Both the position numbers and the translations under genes were made by a program. Source: Hippea maritima DSM 10411 (GTDB lineage Bacteria; Campylobacterota_A; Desulfurellia; Desulfurellales; Hippeaceae). From it: DNA of 64,000 nucleotides. The notes beneath the pieces were generated by a model that saw only the letters and a list, made by a program, of their open reading frames with translations, did not search any database and was not told the origin of the DNA. Shown here piece after piece: positions 16,555 to 25,063 of the stretch; the stretch's first letter is position 1, and the number at the start of each line of letters is the position of its first letter. Location of the stretch: contig NC_015318.1 of the NCBI RefSeq assembly GCF_000194135.1, positions 124,001 through 188,000 of the forward strand, read 5' to 3'.

Positions 16555-17277
16555 ATGGCTTTAGAAATTGGAGATAAAGTAATATTTAAGATTTTCAGAT
16601 ATGACCCAGAGAAAGATAAGGCTCCCTACTTTAAGGACTATGAGGTTACCATCACCAGAAAGGGTATGATGGTTCTGGATGGCTTGAACCAGATAAAATG
16701 GGAGCAGGATCCTACTCTTACATACAGAAGGAGCTGCCGTGAAGGTGTTTGCGGCTCTGATGGTATGAATATAAACGGTATGAATACCGTTTCTTGTATG
16801 TCCCATATAGAAGATTATAACTCTGATGTTCTTGTTATAAAACCCCTGCCGGGTTTTCCTGTAATTAAAGATTTGGTATGCGATTTTGAGGATTTCTTTA
16901 ATAAATACTATGCAGTTAAACCTTATCTTGTTGAGAAATATCCGCCTCCAGGAAGAGAGAGACTTCAGAGCATAGAAGATAGAAATAAATTGAATGGATT
17001 GTATGAGTGTATACTCTGTGGATGCTGTACAAGTTCTTGTCCGTCTTATTGGGCAGATCCAGATTATTTAGGACCTTCAGCATTACTTAATGCAGCAAGG
17101 TTTGTTGTAGATACAAGGGATGAAGGTTCTGATGAGAGATTAGATATAGTGAACAACATACATGGAGTTTGGAGATGCCATACAATACTTAACTGTATAC
17201 ATGCATGTCCAAAAGAGCTCAATCCTACAAAGGCTATTGCATCACTTCAGAAAGAGATTCTCAAGAGGAAATACTAA
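16555..17277 (+). CDS. sdhB: Succinate dehydrogenase iron-sulfur subunit SdhB
   Basis: A 240-residue subunit with all three cluster motifs: [2Fe-2S] CREGVCGSDGMNINGMNTVSC, [4Fe-4S] CILCGCCTSSCPSYW, and the [3Fe-4S] set CHTILNCIHACPKELNP. It passes electrons between the SdhA flavin and the SdhCD quinone site. It follows sdhA by 15 nt with an AAAGGGGGAGAACAG ribosome site. It is the last gene of sdhCDAB, ending 8 nt before a strong terminator. Confidence 0.96.
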   Translation: MALEIGDKVIFKIFRYDPEKDKAPYFKDYEVTITRKGMMVLDGLNQIKWEQDPTLTYRRSCREGVCGSDGMNINGMNTVSCMSHIEDYNSDVLVIKPLPGFPVIKDLVCDFEDFFNKYYAVKPYLVEKYPPPGRERLQSIEDRNKLNGLYECILCGCCTSSCPSYWADPDYLGPSALLNAARFVVDTRDEGSDERLDIVNNIHGVWRCHTILNCIHACPKELNPTKAIASLQKEILKRKY

Positions 17278-17285
17278 AAAACACA

Positions 17286-17309
17286 GGAGGGGTTGTCCCC
17301 TCCTTTTTT
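17286..17309. terminator. Bidirectional terminator between sdhB and xseA
   Basis: GGAGGGG (17286-17292) and CCCCTCC (17297-17303) form a perfect stem with a TTGT loop. It is followed by T6 on the plus strand and preceded by an A-run that gives a T-run on the minus strand. It therefore serves both convergent genes; the T-tract overlaps the xseA stop at 17308. Confidence 0.85.
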
Positions 17310-18774
17310 ATTTTATCGTTTCTTTTACCGTTGAGATTATCCTGCCTTTGCCCACAAGGGTGGTGATTGTTTGACCTTTTTTTATATTCTCAACAGAAAG
17401 TATAGGTTTTTTATTCTCATCAAACGTTATAGAGTAGCCTCTTTTTAATATATTTTTCGGATTTAGGTTGTTGAGCCTGGATTTTTCCATCTTGATTATA
17501 GATAATTTGTGATTTAAGATTTGCCTGGAGTTTCTGTTGATGGCTTTGTTTAAGAAAACTATTTTTTGGTTGAACAGGTTTATTTTTTCAGATAGGCTGT
17601 ATTCTGCTATAATTCTTGAGTATCTGTTTAGTTGATTTCTCTTTTGATGTATTAAGGAATTTAGAAATTGAGGAAGGCTTTCTTTTAGGTGGTTTATCTT
17701 CTGCTTCGTTAGTTTTATTTTTTCAGATGGATTGTTCTTATAAATTACCTCTTTAAGAAGGAGCATTCTTTTCTCTTTGGTTTTTAATAAATGTAGTATG
17801 TTTGATGAAATATTTTCTGCGATTTTGTCTATGTGCATTGTATGGTTTACTATAATGCTGTTTACTCTTAAATAGTGGCTCTTTGGTGAGAATAGTTTTA
17901 GTTTTTCCTTTTTTGCTGATATTGTGTGGTTTATTGATGTGTCGAGTATGCGTTTTAGGTTGTATAGATTCTCCCTTGCCTTGAATTGCCAGTTTGTCAA
18001 AACCTCAGCAGCTGCTGATGGTGTTTCAACCCTTAAGTCGGCAACCATATCGCACAGCGTTATATCTATCTGATGACCGATAGCGCTGATCGTGGGAAAT
18101 TTAATGTTAAACAGATTTTCAGCTATCTCCTTATCGTTAAATACCCATAGATCCTCAGATGAGCCACCGCCACGTGAGATGACAACAACATCCACACTCT
18201 CCTTTATGGAATTTATCTGTCTTATTGCAGTTAATATACTTCTTTTTGCGGATTCACCCTGGACTGTTATAGGATAGATCAAAAGCTCTGTATCAAAACC
18301 CCTTCTTTTTATGATGTTTATAATATCCCTTACAGCAGCACCCGTTGTGCTTGTTAGAAGAACAATCCTTTTGGGATTGTATGGAATAGGCCTTTTTCTT
18401 GAAAAATAGCCTTTGGCTTTAAGCTCCTCCTTTGCCTTCTGGAATTCTATAAATTTATCCCCTATGCCTGCATCCTGGAAGTATTCAACTATGAGTCTGT
18501 ATTCGCCGCTGGGCGGATAGATGCTTAAAGAACCAAATGCAAGGATCTGTTTTCCATCTTGTGGCAGTTTCTTTAGTTTTTTTAATGTGCTTTTGAATAT
18601 CAAGCATTTCAGGGAGGCCTTGTCTTTTTCTTTGAGTGTAAAATACAGATGACCTGTGCTGGATGGCCGGGCTGAATCCACCTCACCCTCAACCCATATG
18701 TTGTGGAAGTTTCCCTCAACGATCTCCTTTATCAGATTGGTTATCTGGCTTACTGTATATCTTTCAGCTGACAT
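17308..18774 (-). CDS. xseA: Exodeoxyribonuclease VII large subunit
   Basis: A 488-residue protein starting with the OB-fold of XseA (YTVSQITNLIKEIVEGNFHNIWVEGEVDSARPSSTGHLYFTLKEKDKASLKCLIF). The catalytic core follows, with PKRIVLLTSTTGAAVRDIINIIKRRGFDTELLIYPITVQG and VVVISRGGGSSEDLWVFNDKEIAENLF. The C-terminal half is a Lys-rich coiled-coil. It degrades single-stranded DNA in repair together with XseB, which is encoded far away at about 48 kb. It overlaps ruvA by 11 nt and ends the operon that begins at 23.0 kb. Confidence 0.95.
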   Translation of the reverse strand: MSAERYTVSQITNLIKEIVEGNFHNIWVEGEVDSARPSSTGHLYFTLKEKDKASLKCLIFKSTLKKLKKLPQDGKQILAFGSLSIYPPSGEYRLIVEYFQDAGIGDKFIEFQKAKEELKAKGYFSRKRPIPYNPKRIVLLTSTTGAAVRDIINIIKRRGFDTELLIYPITVQGESAKRSILTAIRQINSIKESVDVVVISRGGGSSEDLWVFNDKEIAENLFNIKFPTISAIGHQIDITLCDMVADLRVETPSAAAEVLTNWQFKARENLYNLKRILDTSINHTISAKKEKLKLFSPKSHYLRVNSIIVNHTMHIDKIAENISSNILHLLKTKEKRMLLLKEVIYKNNPSEKIKLTKQKINHLKESLPQFLNSLIHQKRNQLNRYSRIIAEYSLSEKINLFNQKIVFLNKAINRNSRQILNHKLSIIKMEKSRLNNLNPKNILKRGYSITFDENKKPILSVENIKKGQTITTLVGKGRIISTVKETIK

Positions 18775-19333
18775 GCTTTATATTTTTTAGAGATTCCTTT
18801 ATGAGGTCTTCTATAGTTATGTTAGGTTTGTTTCTGTAAATTTCATTAACAATTTTTGAAGCGTCAGACTGAGAGAAGCCTAAGCCCTGTAAAGTTGTAA
18901 TAGCATCATCAACGATGGGTGGATTATCGGTTTTTGGGATCTTTGATGAAAATTCGACGATTATTGATATGGCTGTTTTTTTGCCAATTCCTGGGATTTT
19001 TGTTAAAAGCTCCTTGTTTTGCTCTTCAATTGCTCTATAGAATTGTTCTATGGAAATATTGGAGAGAATAGATATGGCCGTTTGTGCGCCTATCTTTGAT
19101 ATCTTGCGCAGGCTGTTGAACAGGTTTTTTTCCTCTTTTGTTGAAAAGCCGTATAATTTTAGGCTTTTTTCACCAATTACAAGTTCACATAACAGGGTAC
19201 ACTCCTCTCCTATCTCGGGTAACTTATTGAATGTAGAAAGTGGAATAGATATATCAAGCATCAAGCCGTTTACATCAATCACAGCTTTTAGGTTAGTTTT
19301 GTCTACAAGGGTTCCTCTTACTGCCTCTAACAT
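18764..19333 (-). CDS. ruvA: Holliday junction branch migration protein RuvA
   Basis: A 189-residue RuvA: N-terminal OB domain (MLEAVRGTLVDKTNLKAVIDVNGLMLDISIP), two helix-hairpin-helix motifs (LRKISKIGAQTAISILSNIS and LLTKIPGIGKKTAISIIVEF), and the small C-terminal domain III (DDAITTLQGLGFSQSDASKIVNEI) that regulates RuvB. It binds four-way junctions as a tetramer. Its ATG overlaps the lapB stop by one base (TAATG) and its end overlaps xseA, so the three are translationally coupled. ruvB and ruvC are not in this window. Confidence 0.95.
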   Translation of the reverse strand: MLEAVRGTLVDKTNLKAVIDVNGLMLDISIPLSTFNKLPEIGEECTLLCELVIGEKSLKLYGFSTKEEKNLFNSLRKISKIGAQTAISILSNISIEQFYRAIEEQNKELLTKIPGIGKKTAISIIVEFSSKIPKTDNPPIVDDAITTLQGLGFSQSDASKIVNEIYRNKPNITIEDLIKESLKNIKHVS

Positions 19334-20478
19334 TAGATTATATCTACCCTTATCTTATCCCAGCTTTTACACTTTGGACACCTGAAAAACAGCTTACCCG
19401 CAGAATGGCCACAATTGGTGCATGTGTATCTTATGGGATACACTATCTGTTTTGATGTAAATATCTTCAAAAACTTTGGCGTATGCTCCTTTTCTATTTC
19501 TGCTAATCTTTTTAGTATAAATGGACTCTTTATACCTTTCTTTAAAAGGGTTTTGTAAAGAGATGTTGCCTTTTGGTCTTTTTGGAGCTTTAGAAAGGCC
19601 TCGGCAGAAAAAAACAAAATAAATACATTATCTGGAAATCTATTTAGAATATCTTTAAGCTTGTTTTCTAAAATAGCGTCATCTTGAATTCTATTTAATG
19701 CCAAATCGCAAAACTCCGGTTTTGTTATGCATACCTTTTCCCATAAATCGTATGCCTTTTCTAACTTACCGTATTGAAAATATATATCACCCAAATGTAA
19801 TAGTGCGTCTATACAGCTTTTATGTTCTTTTAATGCCTTCTCAAAGTTCTTTTTGGCCTCTTCTAAATTGCCCTCTTTGAGCTTGTCTTTGCCGAGTTCA
19901 GTATATAAGTGGGCTACTGTGTGTTTATCTACTCCATCAAAACGCTTATGCCACACGAGTGCATTTTCCCAGTCTTTTGAATCCTCGTAAACCTCGTAAA
20001 GTAACCTCTTTGCCAAATTGTTTTTTGGGTTTATTGAGAGTGCGTCTTTGAAGTATTTTTTAGCCCTATCGTACAAACCGGCCTTTTTGTAGTCTATGCC
20101 TATGTTTAAGTATATTTCTAATTTTTTATCTTTTCCTAAATTTGCCCGGGCAAGGAGACTTTTATGAATTATCAAAGCTCTATTTATTTCGCCTTTTTTT
20201 CTGAACAAATTTCCTATGCTTAAATATATATCTATCATGTCTGGGTCTAGTTTGGCTGTGTCTGTAAGTTCTTTTATTGCTTTATCTGTCTCATCTTCTA
20301 TAATATAGTTAATTCCCTTCATGTAGCTTTCCAATTTTTTCTTATCTATATTCTCTTTTTTCTGCTTGCCTAGCATCCATAGGTAAGAAACCAAAACACC
20401 CATAAGGAAAACTATAAAAAGTACCGCTATCTCTTGAGCTGTTATTGTAGAAAATAGGTTACCTAAATTTATATTCAT
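19333..20478 (-). CDS. lapB: Lipopolysaccharide assembly protein B-like TPR protein (LapB/YciM)
   Basis: A 381-residue protein with one N-terminal membrane anchor (about residues 15-35), a long run of tetratricopeptide repeats, and a C-terminal rubredoxin-like metal site CTNCGHSAGKLFFRCPKCKSW (two CxxC). This is exactly the LapB layout. In E. coli LapB recruits FtsH to LpxC and so tunes lipopolysaccharide synthesis at the inner membrane. It lies 4 nt behind a lapA-like gene, the same order as in enterobacteria. The role here is inferred from architecture and neighbourhood. Confidence 0.88.
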   Translation of the reverse strand: MNINLGNLFSTITAQEIAVLFIVFLMGVLVSYLWMLGKQKKENIDKKKLESYMKGINYIIEDETDKAIKELTDTAKLDPDMIDIYLSIGNLFRKKGEINRALIIHKSLLARANLGKDKKLEIYLNIGIDYKKAGLYDRAKKYFKDALSINPKNNLAKRLLYEVYEDSKDWENALVWHKRFDGVDKHTVAHLYTELGKDKLKEGNLEEAKKNFEKALKEHKSCIDALLHLGDIYFQYGKLEKAYDLWEKVCITKPEFCDLALNRIQDDAILENKLKDILNRFPDNVFILFFSAEAFLKLQKDQKATSLYKTLLKKGIKSPFILKRLAEIEKEHTPKFLKIFTSKQIVYPIRYTCTNCGHSAGKLFFRCPKCKSWDKIRVDII

Positions 20479-20482
20479 ATCT

Positions 20483-20773
20483 TTACTCTTTTGTTATAGT
20501 TAATTGTCTTAATTGGGCTATTTCTTCTTTTAGTGATTTTATTTCTTTATCCTTTCTTTTTAGCTCTCTTTTTATCGATAGCTCATCGACAAACATGAAA
20601 AACCACCCTATAAAGATGCCTATAAATACCGATATAAACACAACTAACCATAAAGGCATATTTTCAAACTTTATACCTAAATAACTAACATTTACGCTTT
20701 GTGTATTGTAAACCACAAATAGCCCCAAAACAGCTAGGATTACAACAGTTAAAATTATACGTAGTGCGTTCAT
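20483..20773 (-). CDS. lapA: LapA family inner membrane protein (DUF1049)
   Basis: A 96-residue protein with two hydrophobic helices (about residues 3-22 and 42-63) and a C-terminal coiled-coil rich in Lys and Glu (ELKRKDKEIKSLKEEIAQLRQL). This is the LapA/DUF1049 pattern: a small membrane partner encoded beside lapB. It overlaps the upstream HIT gene by 4 nt (ATGA) and precedes lapB by 4 nt. The function, assisting LapB, is inferred from E. coli. Confidence 0.85.
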   Translation of the reverse strand: MNALRIILTVVILAVLGLFVVYNTQSVNVSYLGIKFENMPLWLVVFISVFIGIFIGWFFMFVDELSIKRELKRKDKEIKSLKEEIAQLRQLTITKE

Positions 20774-21249
20774 CGCATAACCTCTTTCAATTTATTATAG
20801 GTTTCTTTTAGTGCCTCCGATATTACTTTGGTATCTGATACAGTCGACATAAAGTTTGTGTCGCCACTCCATCTGGGAACTATGTGTATATGAATATGAT
20901 CATCTATTCCAGCTCCTGCAGGCCTACCTAAATTCATTCCCAGATTAAAACCATCAGGTTTCATTACTTTATTTATTACTTCAATTCCTTTATTTACAAG
21001 CTCAAACATCTCTGCTTGTTCTTCCCTTGTGAGCTTTAGAGGACTGTCTATGTGTCTGTTAGGTACAACCATTAAATGCCCAGCATTGTATGGATATAAA
21101 TTCATAATAATGAAAGATAAATTCGCTCTATAAAGAACAAGCCTTTCTTCATCGTTATCAGAATTCAGGGCATTACAGAATACGCACCCATCTTCCTTTT
21201 TATCCGAAAGAATATATCCAATTCTCCAGGGGGCCCATAATTTTTCCAT
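20770..21249 (-). CDS. HIT family hydrolase
   Basis: A 159-residue histidine-triad protein. It has the active-site motif HIHIHIVPRW (the H-x-H-x-H catalytic triad region), preceded by MNLGRPAGAGIDDH. An N-terminal CVFCNAL zinc-type motif places it with Fhit/AP4A-hydrolase-like HIT proteins, which cleave nucleoside phosphoramidates or dinucleoside polyphosphates. The opening MEKLWAPWRIGYI is typical for this bacterial branch. It lies 9 nt after paaK and overlaps lapA. The physiological substrate is not known. Confidence 0.88.
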   Translation of the reverse strand: MEKLWAPWRIGYILSDKKEDGCVFCNALNSDNDEERLVLYRANLSFIIMNLYPYNAGHLMVVPNRHIDSPLKLTREEQAEMFELVNKGIEVINKVMKPDGFNLGMNLGRPAGAGIDDHIHIHIVPRWSGDTNFMSTVSDTKVISEALKETYNKLKEVMR

Positions 21250-21258
21250 TTTATCACC

Positions 21259-22560
21259 TTAAAACTTCCTTTTGTCTATTATTCTTTTGGCTTTACCTTC
21301 GCTCCTTTGAATGGAATTTGGCTCAACGAGCTTTACTTCAACATCCAAGCCGAGTGTTGTTTTTAATTCCGCGTTTATTCTATCTAAGAGTTGTTTTTGT
21401 TTTTTCATCTCATCGAAGAATAGATTAGCATTAGCTTCAACCATTACTGTTACGGTATCCAAGGCACCAACGCGATCAACGATAATCTGATAGTGGGGCG
21501 ATATACCATCTATGTTGAAGAGCACCTCTTCTATTTGACTTGGGAATACATTTACGCCCCTTATTATGAGCATATCGTCTGTTCTGCCTATAGGCTTTTC
21601 CATCCTTACAAAGCTTCTGCCACAAGAACAGACGCCCTTTATTAGCCGCGTTATATCCCTTGTTCTGTATCTAAAAACAGGGAGCGCCTCTTTTGTTAGC
21701 GTGGTTATAACCATCTCACCGTATTCTCCCTCTTTTGCAGGTTCGTCCGTTTCCGGATTGATAATCTCTACTATGAAGTGATCCTCTGCTATATGCATAC
21801 CATCTTGAGCCTCACACTCACCGGCCACACCAGGACCTATTATCTCGCTAAGACCGTAGTTGTCGTAAGCTTTTATGTTTAGAGATGTCTCTATTTTGCT
21901 GCGCATCTGTTCACTCCACGGTTCTGCACCAAACATGCCAATCCTAAGCTTTAGGTCTTCTTTTGGATCCAACCCCATATTCCTTGCCACTTCTCCTATG
22001 TATAGGGCATAACTTGGCGTGCAGACAAGCACCGTGGCCTCAAAATCCTTCATTATCATTACCTGGCGCTTTGTGTTTCCACTTGATGCAGGTATAACCG
22101 CAGCACCCACTTTTTCAAGACCGTAATGGAGTCCAAATCCACCAGTGAAAAGCCCATATCCAAAGGCTATCTGAACCACATCCTCATCATTTACACCCGC
22201 CGCAGCTGCTATTCTTGCAACCAGATTACTCCATGTTTCAATATCCTTTCTTGTATATGCCACAACGGTTGGTTTTCCTGTTGTGCCGCTTGATGAGTGG
22301 ATCCTTACGATTTCTTTCATAGGTTTTGTCAATAGTCCAAAGGGATAGTTGTCTCTAAAGTCTGTTTTTGTTGTAAATGGCAGTTTTTGAATGTCGTCTA
22401 TGGTTTGTATCGTTTCTTTTGTTATACCACACTCATCAAATTTTCTTCTATAAAACGGTGAATTTTTATATGCATAATCTATCTTCTCCCTTAATAGTTC
22501 CACCTGTAACTGGTTTAGGCTTTTTCTGTCTAATGTTTCTCTGTCTTTTTCCCAGAACAT
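21259..22560 (-). CDS. paaK: Phenylacetate-CoA ligase family protein (PaaK-like)
   Basis: A 433-residue ANL-superfamily adenylate-forming ligase. Key motifs are the phosphate-binding loop [34 protein letters not shown], a [10 protein letters not shown] motif, the hinge and [23 protein letters not shown], and a C-terminal Lys in [13 protein letters not shown]. It activates an aryl acid as AMP ester and transfers it to CoA. In anaerobes paaK is often paired with an ACT-domain gene, as here (8 nt gap), usually for aromatic amino acid breakdown via arylpyruvates. No indolepyruvate oxidoreductase genes are in the window, so the exact substrate is open. Confidence 0.92.
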   Translation of the reverse strand: MFWEKDRETLDRKSLNQLQVELLREKIDYAYKNSPFYRRKFDECGITKETIQTIDDIQKLPFTTKTDFRDNYPFGLLTKPMKEIVRIHSSSGTTGKPTVVAYTRKDIETWSNLVARIAAAAGVNDEDVVQIAFGYGLFTGGFGLHYGLEKVGAAVIPASSGNTKRQVMIMKDFEATVLVCTPSYALYIGEVARNMGLDPKEDLKLRIGMFGAEPWSEQMRSKIETSLNIKAYDNYGLSEIIGPGVAGECEAQDGMHIAEDHFIVEIINPETDEPAKEGEYGEMVITTLTKEALPVFRYRTRDITRLIKGVCSCGRSFVRMEKPIGRTDDMLIIRGVNVFPSQIEEVLFNIDGISPHYQIIVDRVGALDTVTVMVEANANLFFDEMKKQKQLLDRINAELKTTLGLDVEVKLVEPNSIQRSEGKAKRIIDKRKF

Positions 22561-22568
22561 TACTCCCC

Positions 22569-23015
22569 CTAAATCTCCTTAAAGAATTGCTCTGTTAAGA
22601 GTTCAACGCCCTCTTTGTGCAGGCTTTCTATCGCTTTGTCTATATCCTCAAATCTAAACAGCATTACAGCTTTATTCTCCATCGCATTTACAAATGTATA
22701 CATATACTCAACATTCAAATCCAGATCGCTGATAGTTTTTAATAGTTCGCTCAATCCACCGCATTCATCCTTTATTGCTATAGCCATAACGTCGTTTTTC
22801 TTTACTATAAAGTTTGCATCAACCAGGGCATCGTATGCTTCCTTGGGTTTATCGACGACAAACCTCAGAATGCCAAAGTCCATCGTATCAGCCAGACTCA
22901 TTGCCCTTATGTTTACACCTGCTTCTTTTAAAACCCTTGTTACGCTATAAAACCTGCCCTTTTTGTTTTCTATAAATACGCTTATCTGAGGAATCTTAAA
23001 TTTAGCCCTATCCAT
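22569..23015 (-). CDS. Tandem ACT-domain amino acid-binding protein
   Basis: A 148-residue protein made of two ACT domains (about residues 8-70 and 75-145), each with the beta-alpha-beta pattern and a Gly turn: [33 protein letters not shown] and [33 protein letters not shown]. Such stand-alone ACT pairs (COG4747) occur beside paaK and probably sense an amino acid. It is the first gene of the minus-strand operon that runs to xseA, with a GAGGGGGA ribosome site. The ligand is not identifiable. Confidence 0.87.
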   Translation of the reverse strand: MDRAKFKIPQISVFIENKKGRFYSVTRVLKEAGVNIRAMSLADTMDFGILRFVVDKPKEAYDALVDANFIVKKNDVMAIAIKDECGGLSELLKTISDLDLNVEYMYTFVNAMENKAVMLFRFEDIDKAIESLHKEGVELLTEQFFKEI

Positions 23016-23044
23016 GACATCCCCCTCATAGTTAACTTCGATTA

Positions 23045-23073
23045 AGTATAACCATTAACCTTTATCTGTTCAA
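23045..23073 (-). promoter_or_regulatory. Predicted promoter of the ACT-paaK-HIT-lapAB-ruvA-xseA operon
   Basis: On the minus strand TTGAAC (23068-23073) and TATACT (23045-23050) are separated by 17 bp. They lie about 30 nt upstream of the ACT-protein ATG. Confidence 0.65.
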
Positions 23074-23117
23074 TAAAAAAGCTTGTATAAAATATATTTT
23101 TTGGTATTCTTCGTGCT

Positions 23118-23285
23118 GTGAGTAGCGCTTTTGAGAGTTTTGATGATTACAAAAGCTAATTCTTATCCCTCGTAGAGAAGGAAAGAAAAGCCGAAAAGGA
23201 ATTTCACTTAAACGAGATAAGATATTTAACAGGCAAACAGAGGCAATCAAGGGGAAGAGCTCTGCTTAATTGCAAGGGTAAACTT
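23118..23285 (+). pseudogene. 5' coding segment of the helicase gene, interrupted by an in-frame TAA
   Basis: In the same frame as the helicase, codons from GTG 23118 give a plausible N-terminus (SSAFESFDDYKS), then a TAA at 23157-23159. The frame then continues unbroken from 23160 into the helicase with FLSLVEKERKAEKEFHLNEI and QRQSRGRALLNCKGKLLGRF. The latter stretch is the normal N-terminal region of IGHMBP2-like helicases, so it was coding. No ATG, GTG or TTG with a ribosome site lies between the TAA and 23286. A single-base change would explain the stop. Confidence 0.6.
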
Positions 23286-25046
23286 TTGGGCAGGTTCTTG
23301 GACTTTCTGGTGTATAGGTTTTCCTTTGCTGAACCGAAAGACCATCAAATAAAGGTTGGCGATATAGTTTTGATCTCAAAGGGTGAGCCTTTAAAGGCTG
23401 CAGCTGAAGCCACGGTTAGTGCTGTGGGTAAGCGCTATGTTGAGGTTATGACCAAAGAGAGGCTGTTTAAATCCAAGCTTTACAGGGTTGATCTGTTTGT
23501 TAGTGATATAACCTTCAAGCGTATGAGAAAGGCTATAGAGAATATAGAGAATTCTGAGTTTGACCCTGAGATTATACTGGGTAAAAGAGAACCTGAGGTT
23601 GTCCAATGCGATACTAAATCTGATAAGCTCAACGAAAGCCAGAACGAAGCCTTAAGGCTTGCCCTAAACTCTGAGCTTTTTCTTATTCATGGACCACCTG
23701 GCACAGGAAAAACAACCACACTTGCCGAGGTGGTAAGAAAAAACATAGGCAAGGGCAGGATTCTTGTTAGTGCAGATAGCAATGTTGCCATAGACAATAT
23801 GCTTGAAAAACTTAAGGATAGGAAAGTTGTAAGGATCGGTCATCCCGCAAAGATAAACGATGAATTGATGGGATTTTCCATTGATGCATTGATCCGTGAA
23901 GACCCGCGCTATTTAGAGGTTCAGAGAATGATAGACGGGATAGATGAGTTTAAAAGGGTCAGGGATAAGAACTATCAGAAACCTACACCATCACAACGAA
24001 GGGGTCTTACCAACGATGAGATATTGACACTTGCAGCCCAAGATAAAGGCAAAAGGGGGCTTAGAAGCTCAAAGATTAAGAAAATGGCGGGCTGGATTGA
24101 GTTAAACAATAAAATAGCCATTCTTCATGAGCAGAAGGAGGCTATATTAAACAAGATAATCCAGGAGAAACTCAGGGATGCTGAGGTTATATTTACGACA
24201 AACTCCGGGGCGGGCAGCGAGTTTTTAGAGGATTTTAAGTTTGACATGCTGTTTTTGGATGAGGCAGCCCAGTGTGTTGAGCCTTCAGCCTTGATCCCTA
24301 TAATTAGATCAAAACGGGTGATTATGGCAGGGGATCACAAACAACTTCCACCGACAATCCTATCCGATGCCAAGAGACTTTCCTATACGCTTTTTGAAAG
24401 GTTTGAAAATCTGTTCAATGCAAGCTATATCCTGCGCATCCAGTATCGCATGAACGATAAGATCTGCAAGTTTTCAAGCTGTGAGTTCTATGATTGCCTT
24501 GTTGAATCCAGCAAGAGCGTGAAGGACATAAAATTATCAGACATAGCCGATACAAATGAATTTGTGGGCTATGATGAGCCAATGGTTTTCTTTGATACAG
24601 AGGGCAGGTTTTTGGAGGCTAGCAAGAAAGGAAGCTATTCTAAATATAATCCTCTTGAAGCTGAGTTTGTTAAAAGGTTGGTTGATGAGTTGCTATCTTT
24701 GGGTGTGAAGCCTTGTGATATTGGTGTGATTACGCCGTATAAAGACCATGAGGAATACATGAGAAGGATGATAGATTCTGTGGAGATTAAATCGATCGAT
24801 GGATTTCAGGGCAGAGAGAAAGAGGTTATTATTTTGAGTTTGGTTAGGGCAAACGACAATGAGGAGATAGGCTTTTTAAGGGATAAAAGAAGGCTCAATG
24901 TAGCCATAACCAGGGCAAAAAGAAAGCTCATGATAGTGGGCGATGCAAAAACGCTTGCATCCCATCGTATCTATGCCAGATTGATCGACTATATTCTAAA
25001 ACAAGGCTTGTTTAAACCAGCCCTGCTGGACTACGATGTTTTTTAA
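23286..25046 (+). CDS. IGHMBP2/Upf1-like superfamily 1 DNA/RNA helicase, 5' end disrupted
   Basis: At least 586 residues of an SF1 helicase of the IGHMBP2/SMUBP-2 type. Walker A is GPPGTGKTTTLAEVV, motif II LFLDEAAQCVEPSA, motif III MAGDHKQLPPTI, then YRMNDKICKFSS (motif IV area), SIDGFQGREKEVIILSLVRAN and RRLNVAITRAKRKLMIVGD. The N-terminal beta-barrel (KVGDIVLISKGEP) inserts before the ATPase core. The coding region clearly begins upstream: matching sequence extends back to 23160 but hits an in-frame TAA. Start 23286 (TTG) has no ribosome site. The product may be truncated, rescued by read-through, or absent. Such helicases are common in archaea and some thermophilic bacteria. Confidence 0.8.
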   Translation: MGRFLDFLVYRFSFAEPKDHQIKVGDIVLISKGEPLKAAAEATVSAVGKRYVEVMTKERLFKSKLYRVDLFVSDITFKRMRKAIENIENSEFDPEIILGKREPEVVQCDTKSDKLNESQNEALRLALNSELFLIHGPPGTGKTTTLAEVVRKNIGKGRILVSADSNVAIDNMLEKLKDRKVVRIGHPAKINDELMGFSIDALIREDPRYLEVQRMIDGIDEFKRVRDKNYQKPTPSQRRGLTNDEILTLAAQDKGKRGLRSSKIKKMAGWIELNNKIAILHEQKEAILNKIIQEKLRDAEVIFTTNSGAGSEFLEDFKFDMLFLDEAAQCVEPSALIPIIRSKRVIMAGDHKQLPPTILSDAKRLSYTLFERFENLFNASYILRIQYRMNDKICKFSSCEFYDCLVESSKSVKDIKLSDIADTNEFVGYDEPMVFFDTEGRFLEASKKGSYSKYNPLEAEFVKRLVDELLSLGVKPCDIGVITPYKDHEEYMRRMIDSVEIKSIDGFQGREKEVIILSLVRANDNEEIGFLRDKRRLNVAITRAKRKLMIVGDAKTLASHRIYARLIDYILKQGLFKPALLDYDVF

Positions 25047-25063
25047 TTTAGACTGCTGCACCT

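Noticed and set aside
23157-23159. The helicase TAA read as a recoded (selenocysteine or pyrrolysine) codon
   Set aside because: Known recoding of this type uses TGA or TAG, not TAA, and no stem-loop like a SECIS element follows. A mutation, read-through or base error is more likely.
23062-23250. A 62-codon minus-strand open frame upstream of the helicase
   Set aside because: The plus strand here carries recognisable helicase N-terminal residues, and the minus frame has no ribosome site or family resemblance. It is a shadow frame.
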